A stretch of DNA of 64,000 nucleotides from Flavobacterium psychroterrae (GCF_018380615.1 NZ_JAGYVZ010000021.1:48256-112255), one strand, 5' to 3'. Shown: positions 1 through 9,727, counted from the stretch's first letter. Notes: generated by a model not told the origin, from the sequence alone. A program made the numbers and translations.

Positions 1-1
1 A

Positions 2-262
2 AATAGTACTCAAAGTGCCGTTAGAATGGAGCTGGTAAATGAGCAGCCAAAAGTGGTTTACAGAAATGTACCGCCTCAAATACAACAACCGGTACAACCG
101 CGATACGAAGTTGAAGAAAACTACGTTGAAAGAGTAGAAACTATTGAAGATTCCCACAGAAATAATGGAAATAAAGCAGAATCTACGGAGACTAAAATTA
201 GAAGATCATTTTTTGATAGATATGTCGATAAAATCAAGGATTTTTTAGACAACGCAGAATAG
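2..262 (+). CDS. ftsA: Cell division protein FtsA, C-terminal end (partial)
   Basis: The frame is open from base 2 and stops at 262, leaving 86 residues of a gene that begins before the window. What is visible is a Pro/Gln-rich linker followed by a charged stretch and a final basic amphipathic segment (RRSFFDRYVDKIKDFLDN). FtsA is the actin-like protein that tethers FtsZ to the inner membrane through a C-terminal amphipathic helix, and Bacteroidota FtsA proteins have long, poorly conserved tails ending this way. Family conservation cannot be judged from this tail alone; the call rests on ftsZ starting 81 bp downstream on the same strand (the standard ftsQ-ftsA-ftsZ order) and on the membrane-helix-like end. 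Confidence 0.8.
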   Translation, partial: NSTQSAVRMELVNEQPKVVYRNVPPQIQQPVQPRYEVEENYVERVETIEDSHRNNGNKAESTETKIRRSFFDRYVDKIKDFLDNAE

Positions 263-343
263 AGTAATAAGAAAAGGAATTACTTTTTGCCCCAAGTCAA
301 GAAGTAAAAAATGTATTAAATAAGAATTTCAAAAACCAAAAAG

Positions 344-2383
344 ATGATGAGCAACTCAGAATTTGGAAGTATTTCATTTGATTTACCAAAAAATCAATCA
401 AATGTAATTAAAGTAATAGGTGTAGGTGGAGGTGGTAGTAATGCTATCAACCATATGTTCAAACAAGGTATTAAAGGCGTTGATTTCATCGTTTGTAATA
501 CTGATTCACAGGCACTACAAAACAGTTCTGTACCTAACAAAATTCAGTTAGGTATGAATTTAACAGAAGGTCTTGGCGCAGGAGCAAATCCTGATGTAGG
601 ACAGCAATCTGCTATAGAAAGTATTGCCGATATCGAAAAAATGTTAGACCGAGGTACTAAGATGGTATTTATTACCGCTGGTATGGGTGGAGGAACAGGA
701 ACAGGAGCGGCTCCGGTAATTGCACAATTAGCAAAAGAAAGAGAAATCCTTACTGTTGGTATCGTGACCATTCCTTTTCAGTTTGAAGGGAAAGTACGTC
801 AGGAACAGGCACTTTTAGGAATCGAAAAATTGCGTAAGCAAGTCGATTCGTTAATTGTAATTAATAATAATAAATTAAGAGAAGTATACGGAAATCTTGG
901 TTTCAAAGCAGGATTCTCTAAAGCTGATGAAGTTTTGGCAACAGCCTCAAGAGGTATTGCTGAAGTAATAACGCATCACTATACTCAAAATATCGATTTA
1001 CGTGATGCTAAAACTGTTCTTTCGAATAGTGGAACAGCTATCATGGGATCTTCTGTTGCTGCGGGTGAAAACAGAGCAAAAGATGCTATCGTTTCAGCAT
1101 TGGATTCTCCGTTGTTAAACGACAACAAAATTACAGGAGCCAAAAACGTATTGTTGCTTATCGTTTCTGGATCAAACGAAATTACATTGGATGAGATTGG
1201 AGAAATCAATGATCACATTCAGGTAGAAGCAGGTCATAATGCTAATATTATCATGGGAGTTGGTGAAGACGAAACTCTTGGTGATGCTATTGCCGTGACT
1301 ATTATTGCAACAGGTTTTGATGTTGAACAACAAAACGAAATTGTAAATACAGAGCCTAAAAAAATCATTCATACGCTGGAAGATGAGCAAAGAAGTGTTC
1401 ATAATTTATCGAATAAAACTGTTACTTCCTTTGATTTAAATGCTGAAACACCTACTGCGAAATCAGAAGAGAAAATTGTTTTTGATTTAATGGAAGATGA
1501 AGATGAGATAACTCCGTTTGCACCTACACAAGTTACTCCAGTTGAAGTTGCTCCAATTGAAGTTACTCCGGTTGTTGCGGTCGCTCCAGCAGTAAATCCT
1601 TCAATGAATAAGGAAGAATTAGTAATAATGTCAGAGTTTATTAAAAACCTTGATGTAACATTTGAAATTGTTTCGCCTATTACAGACATTGATTTTACTA
1701 TTTCATCTCCTGAAGTGCCAACTTTTCAGCAAACACAACCAGTTCAGCAAAGAGTTTTTGAAAGAGAAGAGCAAACAACATTCTCATTTGATTTACCTCT
1801 TTTCAAATCAGAGCCGGAAGTTAAAAAAGAGCCGGTTGCTCAACAGGAAAACAAAATTTTATTCGAATTATCGAATGAAACACGTAATATAAAAGTGAAT
1901 GATCCAGTACAATTTGTACCGGTTACAGAAGTTTCGGATAAAGGAATCATCAAATATTCGTTAGAAGAATATATGGAGGTTGAAAATGAACTTGTAGCAT
2001 CAAAACCAGTGGATAAAGTGGTGGAAGAAGTAATTCCTGCGGAATTAAATATCACCATGAAACCAAAAGTTGATTTTGCAAGCGAAGCTAATTTTACAAC
2101 CACTTCAGAAGCTTCTCCGCTTGAATTAACAATCGAAGAAACTTTACGCTTAAGAGCAGAAGAAAGAAGAAAGAAGTTGAAAGAATTTAATTATAAATTC
2201 CATAACAATAATGCTACAAGAATTGATGAACTTGAAAAAGAGCCTGCTTACAAAAGATTAGGCATTGATTTATCAAATTCACAATCAAATAATAACAATT
2301 CGAGAATATCAGTTGGAACAGATAGTAACAACGATTTGCAATTGCGTTCAAACAATTCATTTTTGCATGACAACGTAGATTAA
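344..2383 (+). CDS. ftsZ: Cell division GTPase FtsZ with long C-terminal linker
   Basis: Tubulin-like GTPase that polymerises into the Z ring at midcell. The GTPase core spans about residues 18-330. It shows the nucleotide-binding GGGGSNAI loop, the tubulin signature GGGTGTGAAP and a T7-region ending TQNIDLRDAKTVL. A low-complexity, acidic and Pro/Val-rich linker of about 300 residues follows. Near residues 634-643 is PAYKRLGIDL, which matches the conserved C-terminal peptide of Bacteroidota FtsZ that binds FtsA. At 679 residues it is much longer than the roughly 380 residues of Escherichia coli FtsZ, but such linkers are usual in this phylum. Two consecutive ATGs (344, 347) are possible starts. 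It follows ftsA and ends in a strong terminator. Confidence 0.98.
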   Translation: MMSNSEFGSISFDLPKNQSNVIKVIGVGGGGSNAINHMFKQGIKGVDFIVCNTDSQALQNSSVPNKIQLGMNLTEGLGAGANPDVGQQSAIESIADIEKMLDRGTKMVFITAGMGGGTGTGAAPVIAQLAKEREILTVGIVTIPFQFEGKVRQEQALLGIEKLRKQVDSLIVINNNKLREVYGNLGFKAGFSKADEVLATASRGIAEVITHHYTQNIDLRDAKTVLSNSGTAIMGSSVAAGENRAKDAIVSALDSPLLNDNKITGAKNVLLLIVSGSNEITLDEIGEINDHIQVEAGHNANIIMGVGEDETLGDAIAVTIIATGFDVEQQNEIVNTEPKKIIHTLEDEQRSVHNLSNKTVTSFDLNAETPTAKSEEKIVFDLMEDEDEITPFAPTQVTPVEVAPIEVTPVVAVAPAVNPSMNKEELVIMSEFIKNLDVTFEIVSPITDIDFTISSPEVPTFQQTQPVQQRVFEREEQTTFSFDLPLFKSEPEVKKEPVAQQENKILFELSNETRNIKVNDPVQFVPVTEVSDKGIIKYSLEEYMEVENELVASKPVDKVVEEVIPAELNITMKPKVDFASEANFTTTSEASPLELTIEETLRLRAEERRKKLKEFNYKFHNNNATRIDELEKEPAYKRLGIDLSNSQSNNNNSRISVGTDSNNDLQLRSNNSFLHDNVD

Positions 2384-2410
2384 TTTTACAATCATAAATA
2401 ATGCAGATAG

Positions 2411-2447
2411 CCCGAAAATTGGATTTAATTTTCGGGTTATTTTTTTT
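2411..2447 (+). terminator. Rho-independent terminator after ftsZ
   Basis: A perfect 10-bp stem (2411-2420 with 2427-2436, CCCGAAAATT) with a 6-nt loop is followed by a T-rich run. It lies 28 bp after the ftsZ stop and ends the ftsA-ftsZ transcript. Confidence 0.9.
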
Positions 2448-2454
2448 ATCTTCG
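2447..2454 (+). promoter_or_regulatory. Candidate promoter of the yqeY-type gene (variant -7 box)
   Basis: TATCTTCG resembles the Bacteroidota -7 consensus TAnnTTTG with one mismatch. It sits directly behind the ftsZ terminator and would give a leader of about 130 nt. The leader contains a perfect 17-nt palindrome (2483-2499, two 8-bp arms TTAACTTT/AAAGTTAA around one T). Confidence 0.4.
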
Positions 2455-2591
2455 CACAGGATTTAAGATTTGACTTCTATACTTAACTTTTAAAGTTAAT
2501 CTTAGTTGTTAGTTCGAGCGAAGACTAAAACACATTTTCAAATATTCATACATTATAGGTGTTACTTACCTATTTAAAATAAAAAAATAAG

Positions 2592-3041
2592 ATGAGTTTA
2601 CAAACATTAATCATGGACGAGATTAAAACCGCCATGAGAGCAAAAGATACAGTAGCATTAGAAGCTTTAAGAGCAATTAAGTCAGAAATGTTACTAGCTG
2701 CAACATCAACAGGTTCTAAAGAAGAATTAACTGAAGATGATGAAATTAAATTACTTCAAAGATTAGTTAAAACCCGTAAAGAAAGCGCAAGAATCTTTAC
2801 AGAACAAAATCGTCCTGACTTAGCTGAACCGGAATTAGCACAAATTGCTGTAATCGAGAAATTTCTTCCAGCTCAATTAAGTGAAGAAGAAGTAGAAGCT
2901 GTAATTGCAAAAATCATTGCTGAAACAGGTGCTTCAGGAATTGCTTCAATGGGTAAAGTAATGGGATTAGCCTCTGCACAATTAGGCGGAACTGCTGAAG
3001 GAAAAACTATTTCGACAATAGTTAAGAAGTTATTAGTATAA
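2592..3041 (+). CDS. GatB/YqeY domain-containing protein
   Basis: A 149-residue protein that is a whole-length match in character to the YqeY family: an N-terminal helical bundle (MSLQTLIMDEIKTAMRAKD, LRAIKSEM) and a C-terminal small helical domain (LAQIAVIEKFLPAQLSEEEV, MGKVMGLASAQLGG). YqeY resembles the tRNA-binding tail of the GatB amidotransferase subunit. The free-standing protein is thought to act on tRNA or aminoacylation, but its function is not settled. Length is normal for the family (about 147-150). It is its own transcription unit, between the ftsZ terminator and a hairpin at 3050-3103. Confidence 0.93.
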   Translation: MSLQTLIMDEIKTAMRAKDTVALEALRAIKSEMLLAATSTGSKEELTEDDEIKLLQRLVKTRKESARIFTEQNRPDLAEPELAQIAVIEKFLPAQLSEEEVEAVIAKIIAETGASGIASMGKVMGLASAQLGGTAEGKTISTIVKKLLV

Positions 3042-3049
3042 GAATTTTA

Positions 3050-3103
3050 GATTTAGAGTTCAGATTTTAAATTACTATTTGGATCTAATCTGAACTCTAA
3101 ATC
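3050..3103. repeat. 17-bp perfect inverted repeat after the yqeY-type gene
   Basis: Arms 3050-3066 and 3087-3103 are exact reverse complements (GATTTAGAGTTCAGATT) with a 20-nt loop. There is no T-run, so it may be an mRNA 3'-end stabiliser or one of the 'attttagatt' palindromes seen elsewhere in this window rather than an intrinsic terminator. Confidence 0.75.
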
Positions 3104-3114
3104 ATCAATAAAAA

Positions 3115-3188
3115 GACCGCGTAGTTCAACTGGATAGAATATCAGATTTCGGCTCTGAGGGTTGGGGGTTCGAACCCCTCCGCGGTCA
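3115..3188 (+). tRNA. tRNA-Arg (anticodon UCG)
   Basis: A full cloverleaf folds by hand. The acceptor is GACCGCG/CGCGGTC, the D arm GTTC/GAAT, the anticodon stem TCAGA/TCTGA with loop TTTCGGC, and the T arm GGGGG/CCCTC with loop TTCGAAC. The discriminator is A. Positions 34-36 are TCG, which reads CGA arginine codons. It is 74 nt long and the CCA end is not encoded. Confidence 0.95.
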
Positions 3189-3191
3189 CTT

Positions 3192-3230
3192 AAAAAGGCA
3201 AAATACACTTATGTATTTTGCCTTTTTTGT
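3192..3230 (+). terminator. Terminator after tRNA-Arg
   Basis: A 16-bp stem (3192-3207 with 3212-3227) has loop CTTA and a T-rich 3' arm. It begins four bases after the tRNA and also covers the minus strand. Confidence 0.9.
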
Positions 3231-3875
3231 TTTAAAAATTTTCTCATTTCTGTTATATACGCTTAATGCATTCTTATTTGTAGTAGTCAATAACTTCTCT
3301 TATTTATTATCCATACTTCTTCTTCTTTAATTTCATATTCACCCTAGACTTTTAATTAGATTTAATACACTTATTATTAAAGTTTCAAGTCGAAATGCTT
3401 AATGCATTCTACAGATTTTCTCAGCTGTAATGTAATCTTTCCCCCCTCTTTTTTTATAATTCTTGTTATTGCAACAAATGTCTTTATCTGTCAATCTAAA
3501 AACTTTTAAAGGAAGATTTAGATTCTTATAGTTACAATATTTGAATAATCAAATAGCAGTATCCCTTGTATCTAAAGGGATTTCGAATGTTTAACCACAA
3601 TAGTTTTGCAATCAGCATATTATACTTATTGTTTCATTTTCATGTAAAATAATGATTTCTTATTTAAGTGTTTTTTTTTGTAAGAATTTTGAATTAAATG
3701 ATAAGTGAATTAGATGTAATTGCTTTTTTTAATGATTTGTTAGGTTTTAAAGTTTGAAAAAAAGGAGTAAAAATGAATTTAAAAAAATGAGTTAAAAACA
3801 AAATGTATGAAGTAGAAAATTAATTAAATGACTTTTAAAAAAACTAAAACAAAAATGAATAGAAATAAAATAAAA
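3231..3875. other. Long AT-rich upstream region of the giant T9SS protein
   Basis: About 640 bp without a convincing gene. The only structure noted is a 14-bp direct repeat (GCTTAATGCATTCT at 3261-3274 and 3397-3410) containing the palindrome AATGCATT, 136 bp apart. No clear TAnnTTTG box could be assigned. The region is long enough to hold the regulatory region of the downstream operon. Confidence 0.5.
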
Positions 3876-6800
3876 ATGAACAAAAACTTACTTATTGTAC
3901 TAGTCTTTCTTCTATTTAATATAGGGTATGGGCAAAAAATATGGACAGGAGCTACGAGCACAGCGTGGGAAACAGATTCAAACTGGAGTCCTGTTGGAAA
4001 GCCTACGGCTGGTGAAAATGTATTAATAAAAAATGCTGCCAATCAGCCTGTGATAAATGTAGCGGGAGCTGCTTGTGCTATTCTTGAGTTGTCAAATTCA
4101 ACTCCTGGCAGTATGGTTGTTCTAACCGTAAAAGCAGGGTCTTTTTCTCCTGCATCAATAACAATGAATAGTACTGGCGATACAAGTAATTGTAGTTTAA
4201 AAATCGGTGCAGGGACAGTAAATGTCACTGGAGATATTACAATGACTGGAAATGCCCTCCAAAATAATGTGACTTTCTACGGAGAGAGCATTTTAAAAAT
4301 TGGGGGTATGATGAACGGAGGAACATTAAATGCTGACGGAATAGGAACTGTAAACTATAGTGCTGCGGGATCACGTACAATTGGCACATATGTTTATAAT
4401 AATCTAATACTTTCTGGTAGTGGTGTCAAAACAGTTGCGACTTCAGGAGTAGTTGTAAATGGTACACTTACTATGTCAGGAACGGCGACAGCTTCTTCTG
4501 CGCCAACTTATGGAGCTAATGCAGCCTTAAAATACAGTAGCTTGTCACCTCAAACAGTTGGTCCGGAATGGCTTTCTCCTTTTGTGGCTGCGGGAGGAGT
4601 TGAAGTTTCTACTGCTAATCCTGCTGTAAGTGTGGTTACTATAAATGGGAATGGTACAGAAAAAAGATTTAATGATGGTGTTCCGTTAATAATAGATGAA
4701 GATGCTTTATTAGTAATTACTAATAGTGAACTTTATTTAGGCGGTGATTTTATTAATAATAGAGGATCTTTAAATACGGACAAATTCGTTTACTTAACAG
4801 GAAGTGTTAATCAAAGTATTGATAGTTTTATTTCTACGCAAGGAATTTCAATGATTAAAAATGCAGGTATAGCTACTTTTACAGGAAATATAAATACAAA
4901 AAAGTTAACACTTAATGGTTTAGGAACACTGAGTCTTGGAACAGGTTTGACTCATATATTTACTTCTGACTGGACTAGAACTCAGGGAACATTAAATGCA
5001 GGTTCGAGTATTTTAAAAATTTTAGGAAATGTAGTTGGTAATGCAGGTACTTTTAATGCAGGAACCGGTACAGTAGAGTTTAATGGAGGTCCCCAGAATT
5101 TAGGTTCGGGATCTATAACATATAATAATCTTATATTATCAGGAAGTGCAATTAAAACTTTTGGTGCAAAAACTACGATAAATGAAACTTTCTCTATCGT
5201 AAGTGGAGTAATTGCTGATTTGACTGCTAATTTGGTACATAAGGCAAAAACGATACAATTGGGATTTTCAGAAGGAGCCGGCGGATCATGGGGTAGTAGA
5301 AATTCAAACGCAGTTAATAAAAATGATAGCTATTTTGTTCTTAATAATGGTATTGTAAATGTTGGACCAACAATAGTAATAGATACTAATAACTTAGCTG
5401 CATTTACTACTATTTATGGTACACCATCGATATCAAATAATTTTACTATATCAGGTACTGATATGGTTCAAGAAATTTTAGTTACTCCGCCTGCAGCATT
5501 TGAAGTAAGTACAGATGGAACTAATTTTACTGATACAGTTACCTTTGGAGCAGCTGGTGATATTGCAGTAACAAAGGTTTATGTTAGATTAAAAGGAACA
5601 ATTGCTGTAGGTGATTATTCTGGGAATTTAGTTTTAAGTAGTACAGGAACTGCCAATGTAAATATACCAATTGCAACGAGTACGGTAAATAAGGCACTAC
5701 TTACTATTACAGCAAACAATAATAGTACAGTTTACGGATCAGATAATCCGGTTCTAACAGCAAGTTATGTTGGTTTTGTAAATGGAGATACTGTTGCGAA
5801 TTTAATTACAGCAGCTACAATTGCAACTACTGCAACAAAAGCAAGTGCAGCAGGAACTTATCCAATCACAGTTAGTGGAGCGACTTCATCTAATTATACT
5901 TTTACTTATGCTGCAAATGCAGTATTAACCATTACTCCCGCACCTTTATCTATTACAGCGAATAATAATAGTAAAGTTTACGGATCAGATAATCCGGTTT
6001 TAACAGCAAGTTATGTTGGTTTTGTAAATGGAGATAATGATACAAATTTAGCTACAGCAGCTAAAATTGCCACTAAAGCAACAAAAGCAAGTGCAGTGGG
6101 AACTTACCCAATCACAGCTAGTGGTGCAGTTTCATCAAATTACACGATTACTTACGGAGCAAATGCAGTATTAACGATTACTCCTGCAGATTTGTCTATT
6201 GTGGCAAACAATAATAGTAAAGTTTACGGAACAGATAATCCGGTTTTAACAGCAAGTTATGTTGGTTTTGTAAATGGAGATACCGTTGCAAACTTAACTA
6301 CAGCCCCTACAATTACAACTACAGCAAATAAAGCAAGTGCAGTAGGAACTTATCCAATCACAGCTAGTGGAGCAGTTTTGTTAAATTATATTATTACTTA
6401 TGGACCAAATGCAATATTAACGATTACTCCTGCAGATTTATCTGTTGTGGCAAACAATAATAGTAAAGTTTACGGATCAGATAATCCGGTTTTAACAGCA
6501 AGTTATGTTGGTTTTGTAAATGGAGATACTGTTGCGGACTTAACTACAGCAGCTACAATTTCAACTACGGCAACTATAGCAAGCGCAGTAGGAACTTATC
6601 CGATTACAGCTAGTGGAGTAGTTTCATCAAATTACAACATCATTTACGGAACAAATACAGCATTAACGGTTACTCCTGCAGAATTAACTATCACAGCAGA
6701 TGAAGCGAGAAAAATACACGGCGACAAGAATCCTACTTTAACAGTAAAGTATTCTGGCTTTGTAAATGGAGATAACGAAAATGGTTTGACTTTTACTAAA

Positions 6801-8696
6801 CCTGTGATTACAACTACAGCAGTTACTGAAAGCGCAATAGGAGAGTATCCTATCACGGTTGCAGGAGCATCTTCTTCAAATTATAATATCAAGTTTGTTG
6901 GTAATGTTTTAAATGTAGTTGCTTCAAATAATGCAGGTTTATCTGATATTGATGTTAGTAAAGGGGATTTAGATCCAACTTTTGATACAGATAAAAAAGG
7001 TTATACCGTAGAGGTACCAAATGATATTGATACATACGTAATCAATCCAATACCAAGTAATCCAAATTCAACGGTTACAATGACAGTTGACGGAGTAATT
7101 ATTGATCCTACAGCTCCATTAGATTTAAAAGTGGGAGATAATGTAATTACAATAGTTGTCACGGCTGAAGATGGTATTACACAAGAAACTTATGAAGTAA
7201 TAGTAACAAGAGAACCTTCCAGCAATGCAGGATTAATAGATTTGGCAATTAGTGAAGGTACCTTAAGTCCAACTTTTGCAGAAGGAATTTTAGATTATAC
7301 AACTACGGTACCTAATGACATTACAAGTATAAAAGTTACGCCGGTTAGTGCAGATCCTACCGCAATAATAACTGTAAATGGAATAGTAGTACCTAGTGGA
7401 ACAGCCTCACCAGACCAGCAATTAAAAGTAGGAGAAAATGAAATTACTACTATTGTAACAGCTCAGGATGGAACTATTCAGACTTATACAGTAATTGTTA
7501 CAAGAGAAGAAGCCCCGCTTTCTAATAATGCAGGTTTAACAGATTTAGCTATAAGTGAAGGTACATTAAGCCCAATTTTTGATGAAGGAACGAAAGATTA
7601 TACAACTACAGTTCCTAATGATGTTAAAACTATATCAGTTACACCAGTTAGTGAAGATGCTACGGCAACAATAACAGTAAACGGGATCGTAGTACCTAGT
7701 GGAACAGCATCACCAGAACAGGAATTAAAAGTAGGGAAAAATGAAATTATTACTGTAGTAACAGCTCAGGATGGAACTGTTCAGACTTATATCGTAATAG
7801 TTACAAGAGAAGAAGCTCCGCTTTCTAATGATGCAGCTTTAACAGATTTGGCAATTAGTGAAGGTACTTTAAGTCCTGCTTTTGCAGAAGGAACTAAAGA
7901 TTATACTACTATTGTTCCTAATGACATTACAAGTATAAAAGTTACACCAGTTAGTGAAGATGCTACGGCAACAATAACAGTAAATGGAATAGTAGTGCCA
8001 AGCGGAACAGCTTCAGCGGATCTGCCACTAAAAGTAGGTGAAAATGTAATTATCACAACCGTAACAGCTCAGGACGGAACTGTTAACACTTATACTATAA
8101 TTGTTACAAGAGAAGAAGCTACTGCTCCTGATAATGCAGGTTTATCTGATATTGTTATTAGTGACGGAGCTTTAAGTCCGGCTTTTAATACTGATACAAA
8201 TGATTATAGAGTAGATGTGCCAAATGAAACTAATTCATACATCGTTAATCCTATAGCAATCGATCCTAATGCTACCATTGAAATCAAAGTTGATGGAAAA
8301 ATCATTGATCCTAAATCTCCAATAGATTTAAATGTAGGAGATAATGTAATTACAGTAGTTGTTACAGCTCCTGATGGCACACAAGATACATATGTTGTGA
8401 TTGTAAACAGAGCAGATGCTGAACCACAGGCAATTATTCCTTCAAATATTATTACTCCAAACGGAGATGGTAAAAATGATTATTGGATAATTGATGGTCT
8501 GGATAAATATCCAAACAATTCAGTTAAAGTTTTTGATAGAGCAGCAAGATTAGTGTATTCTAAAAATAATTATAACAACGATTGGGATGGTTCTTATAAA
8601 GGATCTCCGGTTAATGAGGATACTTATTACTATCTAATTGATCTAGGAAATGGTTCACCTAAAATTAAAGGATTCATTTCAATCATTAGAAACTAA
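3876..8696 (+). CDS. Giant secreted repeat protein (MBG and cadherin-like repeats, T9SS type B sorting domain)
   Basis: A signal peptide (MNKNLLIVLVFLLFNIGYGQ) precedes a beta-rich region typical of flavobacterial surface proteins. Five MBG-type repeats of about 82 residues follow (VYGSDNPVLTASYVGFVNGD core; DNA about 5699-6930). Five cadherin-like beta-sandwich repeats come next (NAGLTDLAISEGTLSP core; about 6931-8420). The C-terminus (IITPNGDGKNDYW, then a Y/D-rich end) is the gliding-motility-associated type B sorting domain that routes proteins through the T9SS. It is probably a cell-surface adhesin or matrix protein. In-frame ATGs also exist at 3828 and 3855; 3876 gives the most compact signal peptide. 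The next gene is its likely PorP/SprF partner. The ligand is unknown. Confidence 0.9.
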   Translation: MNKNLLIVLVFLLFNIGYGQKIWTGATSTAWETDSNWSPVGKPTAGENVLIKNAANQPVINVAGAACAILELSNSTPGSMVVLTVKAGSFSPASITMNSTGDTSNCSLKIGAGTVNVTGDITMTGNALQNNVTFYGESILKIGGMMNGGTLNADGIGTVNYSAAGSRTIGTYVYNNLILSGSGVKTVATSGVVVNGTLTMSGTATASSAPTYGANAALKYSSLSPQTVGPEWLSPFVAAGGVEVSTANPAVSVVTINGNGTEKRFNDGVPLIIDEDALLVITNSELYLGGDFINNRGSLNTDKFVYLTGSVNQSIDSFISTQGISMIKNAGIATFTGNINTKKLTLNGLGTLSLGTGLTHIFTSDWTRTQGTLNAGSSILKILGNVVGNAGTFNAGTGTVEFNGGPQNLGSGSITYNNLILSGSAIKTFGAKTTINETFSIVSGVIADLTANLVHKAKTIQLGFSEGAGGSWGSRNSNAVNKNDSYFVLNNGIVNVGPTIVIDTNNLAAFTTIYGTPSISNNFTISGTDMVQEILVTPPAAFEVSTDGTNFTDTVTFGAAGDIAVTKVYVRLKGTIAVGDYSGNLVLSSTGTANVNIPIATSTVNKALLTITANNNSTVYGSDNPVLTASYVGFVNGDTVANLITAATIATTATKASAAGTYPITVSGATSSNYTFTYAANAVLTITPAPLSITANNNSKVYGSDNPVLTASYVGFVNGDNDTNLATAAKIATKATKASAVGTYPITASGAVSSNYTITYGANAVLTITPADLSIVANNNSKVYGTDNPVLTASYVGFVNGDTVANLTTAPTITTTANKASAVGTYPITASGAVLLNYIITYGPNAILTITPADLSVVANNNSKVYGSDNPVLTASYVGFVNGDTVADLTTAATISTTATIASAVGTYPITASGVVSSNYNIIYGTNTALTVTPAELTITADEARKIHGDKNPTLTVKYSGFVNGDNENGLTFTKPVITTTAVTESAIGEYPITVAGASSSNYNIKFVGNVLNVVASNNAGLSDIDVSKGDLDPTFDTDKKGYTVEVPNDIDTYVINPIPSNPNSTVTMTVDGVIIDPTAPLDLKVGDNVITIVVTAEDGITQETYEVIVTREPSSNAGLIDLAISEGTLSPTFAEGILDYTTTVPNDITSIKVTPVSADPTAIITVNGIVVPSGTASPDQQLKVGENEITTIVTAQDGTIQTYTVIVTREEAPLSNNAGLTDLAISEGTLSPIFDEGTKDYTTTVPNDVKTISVTPVSEDATATITVNGIVVPSGTASPEQELKVGKNEIITVVTAQDGTVQTYIVIVTREEAPLSNDAALTDLAISEGTLSPAFAEGTKDYTTIVPNDITSIKVTPVSEDATATITVNGIVVPSGTASADLPLKVGENVIITTVTAQDGTVNTYTIIVTREEATAPDNAGLSDIVISDGALSPAFNTDTNDYRVDVPNETNSYIVNPIAIDPNATIEIKVDGKIIDPKSPIDLNVGDNVITVVVTAPDGTQDTYVVIVNRADAEPQAIIPSNIITPNGDGKNDYWIIDGLDKYPNNSVKVFDRAARLVYSKNNYNNDWDGSYKGSPVNEDTYYYLIDLGNGSPKIKGFISIIRN
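5699..6900. repeat. Five tandem MBG-domain coding repeats (period about 246 bp)
   Basis: Units begin near 5699, 5945, 6190, 6436 and 6682. The first four carry almost identical DNA blocks such as TACGGATCAGATAATCCGGT and CAAGTTATGTTGGTTTTG. The fifth has diverged (IHGDKNPTLTVKYSGF). High DNA identity within the first four units suggests recent duplication or gene conversion. Confidence 0.9.
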
Positions 8697-8760
8697 TCTA
8701 AAGTAAAAGAACGAAAAATAGTAAAAGTGGTTAAATCATAATCACACAGAGATAAATAAA

Positions 8761-9663
8761 ATGAAAATAAAATCAATAAAAACAATCTATTTGCCAATAA
8801 TTATGTTCCTGCTTATATTAGGAACAAATTCCGCAAATGCGCAGTTAACAGAATACGAGTCTATGTATTTTCAAAACCAGTATATTAATAACCCTGCTAT
8901 GGCAGGGTTAGAGGAAGGGGTAAAACTGAACTTAGGTTACCAAAGACAATGGGACGAAGTTCCCGGTAATCCAATATTAATGAATGCCACCTTTGAATAC
9001 AATTCAGGAAATAGAACAGGGCTAGGATTAAACGTTACTAGTGACAGAGCCGGTTTAATCAATAGAACAAGAATAATGGGAACCTATGCTTATCATTTAC
9101 CGATAGGAGTAGAAGACAAAATTCATTTTGGATTGTCTGCGGGTGCAAAATTTGCATCAATTGATTACAGTAAAATGGTAGGGGATAAAGATGATGTTGT
9201 TCTACAGAACTTTAATGAAGGAGCACAATTAGATGGAGATTTAGGTATTGCCTATACCAGTAGATTATTGACAGTTCAGGCATCATTGCCAAAACTTCAT
9301 AATCTTTTCTATGAAAATGATAATGGAGTAAAAAATTACGCAGATCGCTCTACTTTTTATTCAGCTGTAAGTTACAAGATATTATTATCTAATTACGATG
9401 AAAACTTAAATATTGAGCCATTGGTTGCGTACAGAGGTGTTAAAGGACACAAAGATATTTTAGATATGGGGGGAAGATTTAATTTCCCGGATTATAAAAT
9501 GAATATATCTGCATTTTACCATACCAATAGTATTGTTTCAACAGCATTTGGAATTTCACTTGATGATTTAGGCGTTTTCCTTGCTTATTCTAAATATTTT
9601 GGAAGTTTGGGTGCTTATGCAAACAATACTTTTGAAGTTGGACTGAATTACAAAATGAAATAA
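8761..9663 (+). CDS. PorP/SprF family type IX secretion system membrane protein
   Basis: A 300-residue protein with a signal peptide ending SANAQ. It opens with LTEYESMYFQNQYINNPAMAGL, the hallmark start of PorP/SprF proteins (QxxxNxxxxNPAxAG), and ends in a beta-barrel-like strand (FEVGLNYKMK). In Flavobacterium johnsoniae, SprF is needed to secrete the type B substrate SprB, and sprF-like genes commonly follow genes for type B substrates. Here it begins 64 bp after the giant repeat protein on the same strand, so it is inferred to be its dedicated outer-membrane partner. Length is normal for the family. A strong terminator follows. Confidence 0.95.
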   Translation: MKIKSIKTIYLPIIMFLLILGTNSANAQLTEYESMYFQNQYINNPAMAGLEEGVKLNLGYQRQWDEVPGNPILMNATFEYNSGNRTGLGLNVTSDRAGLINRTRIMGTYAYHLPIGVEDKIHFGLSAGAKFASIDYSKMVGDKDDVVLQNFNEGAQLDGDLGIAYTSRLLTVQASLPKLHNLFYENDNGVKNYADRSTFYSAVSYKILLSNYDENLNIEPLVAYRGVKGHKDILDMGGRFNFPDYKMNISAFYHTNSIVSTAFGISLDDLGVFLAYSKYFGSLGAYANNTFEVGLNYKMK

Positions 9664-9683
9664 AAAAATTAAGAAGTTTATTT

Positions 9684-9727
9684 AAAAAGCTAAGGAATAT
9701 GTGATGTATTTCTTAGCTTTTTTTTTT
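9684..9727 (+). terminator. Terminator after the porP/sprF-like gene
   Basis: A stem of about 16 bp (9684-9699 with 9707-9722, AAAAAGCTAAG core with one mismatch) is followed by a run of T. It ends the adhesin-porP operon. Confidence 0.88.

Noticed and set aside
544..2103. Several long minus-strand frames inside ftsZ
   Set aside because: They are shadows of the real gene in an antisense frame; ftsZ is clearly coding over the whole region.
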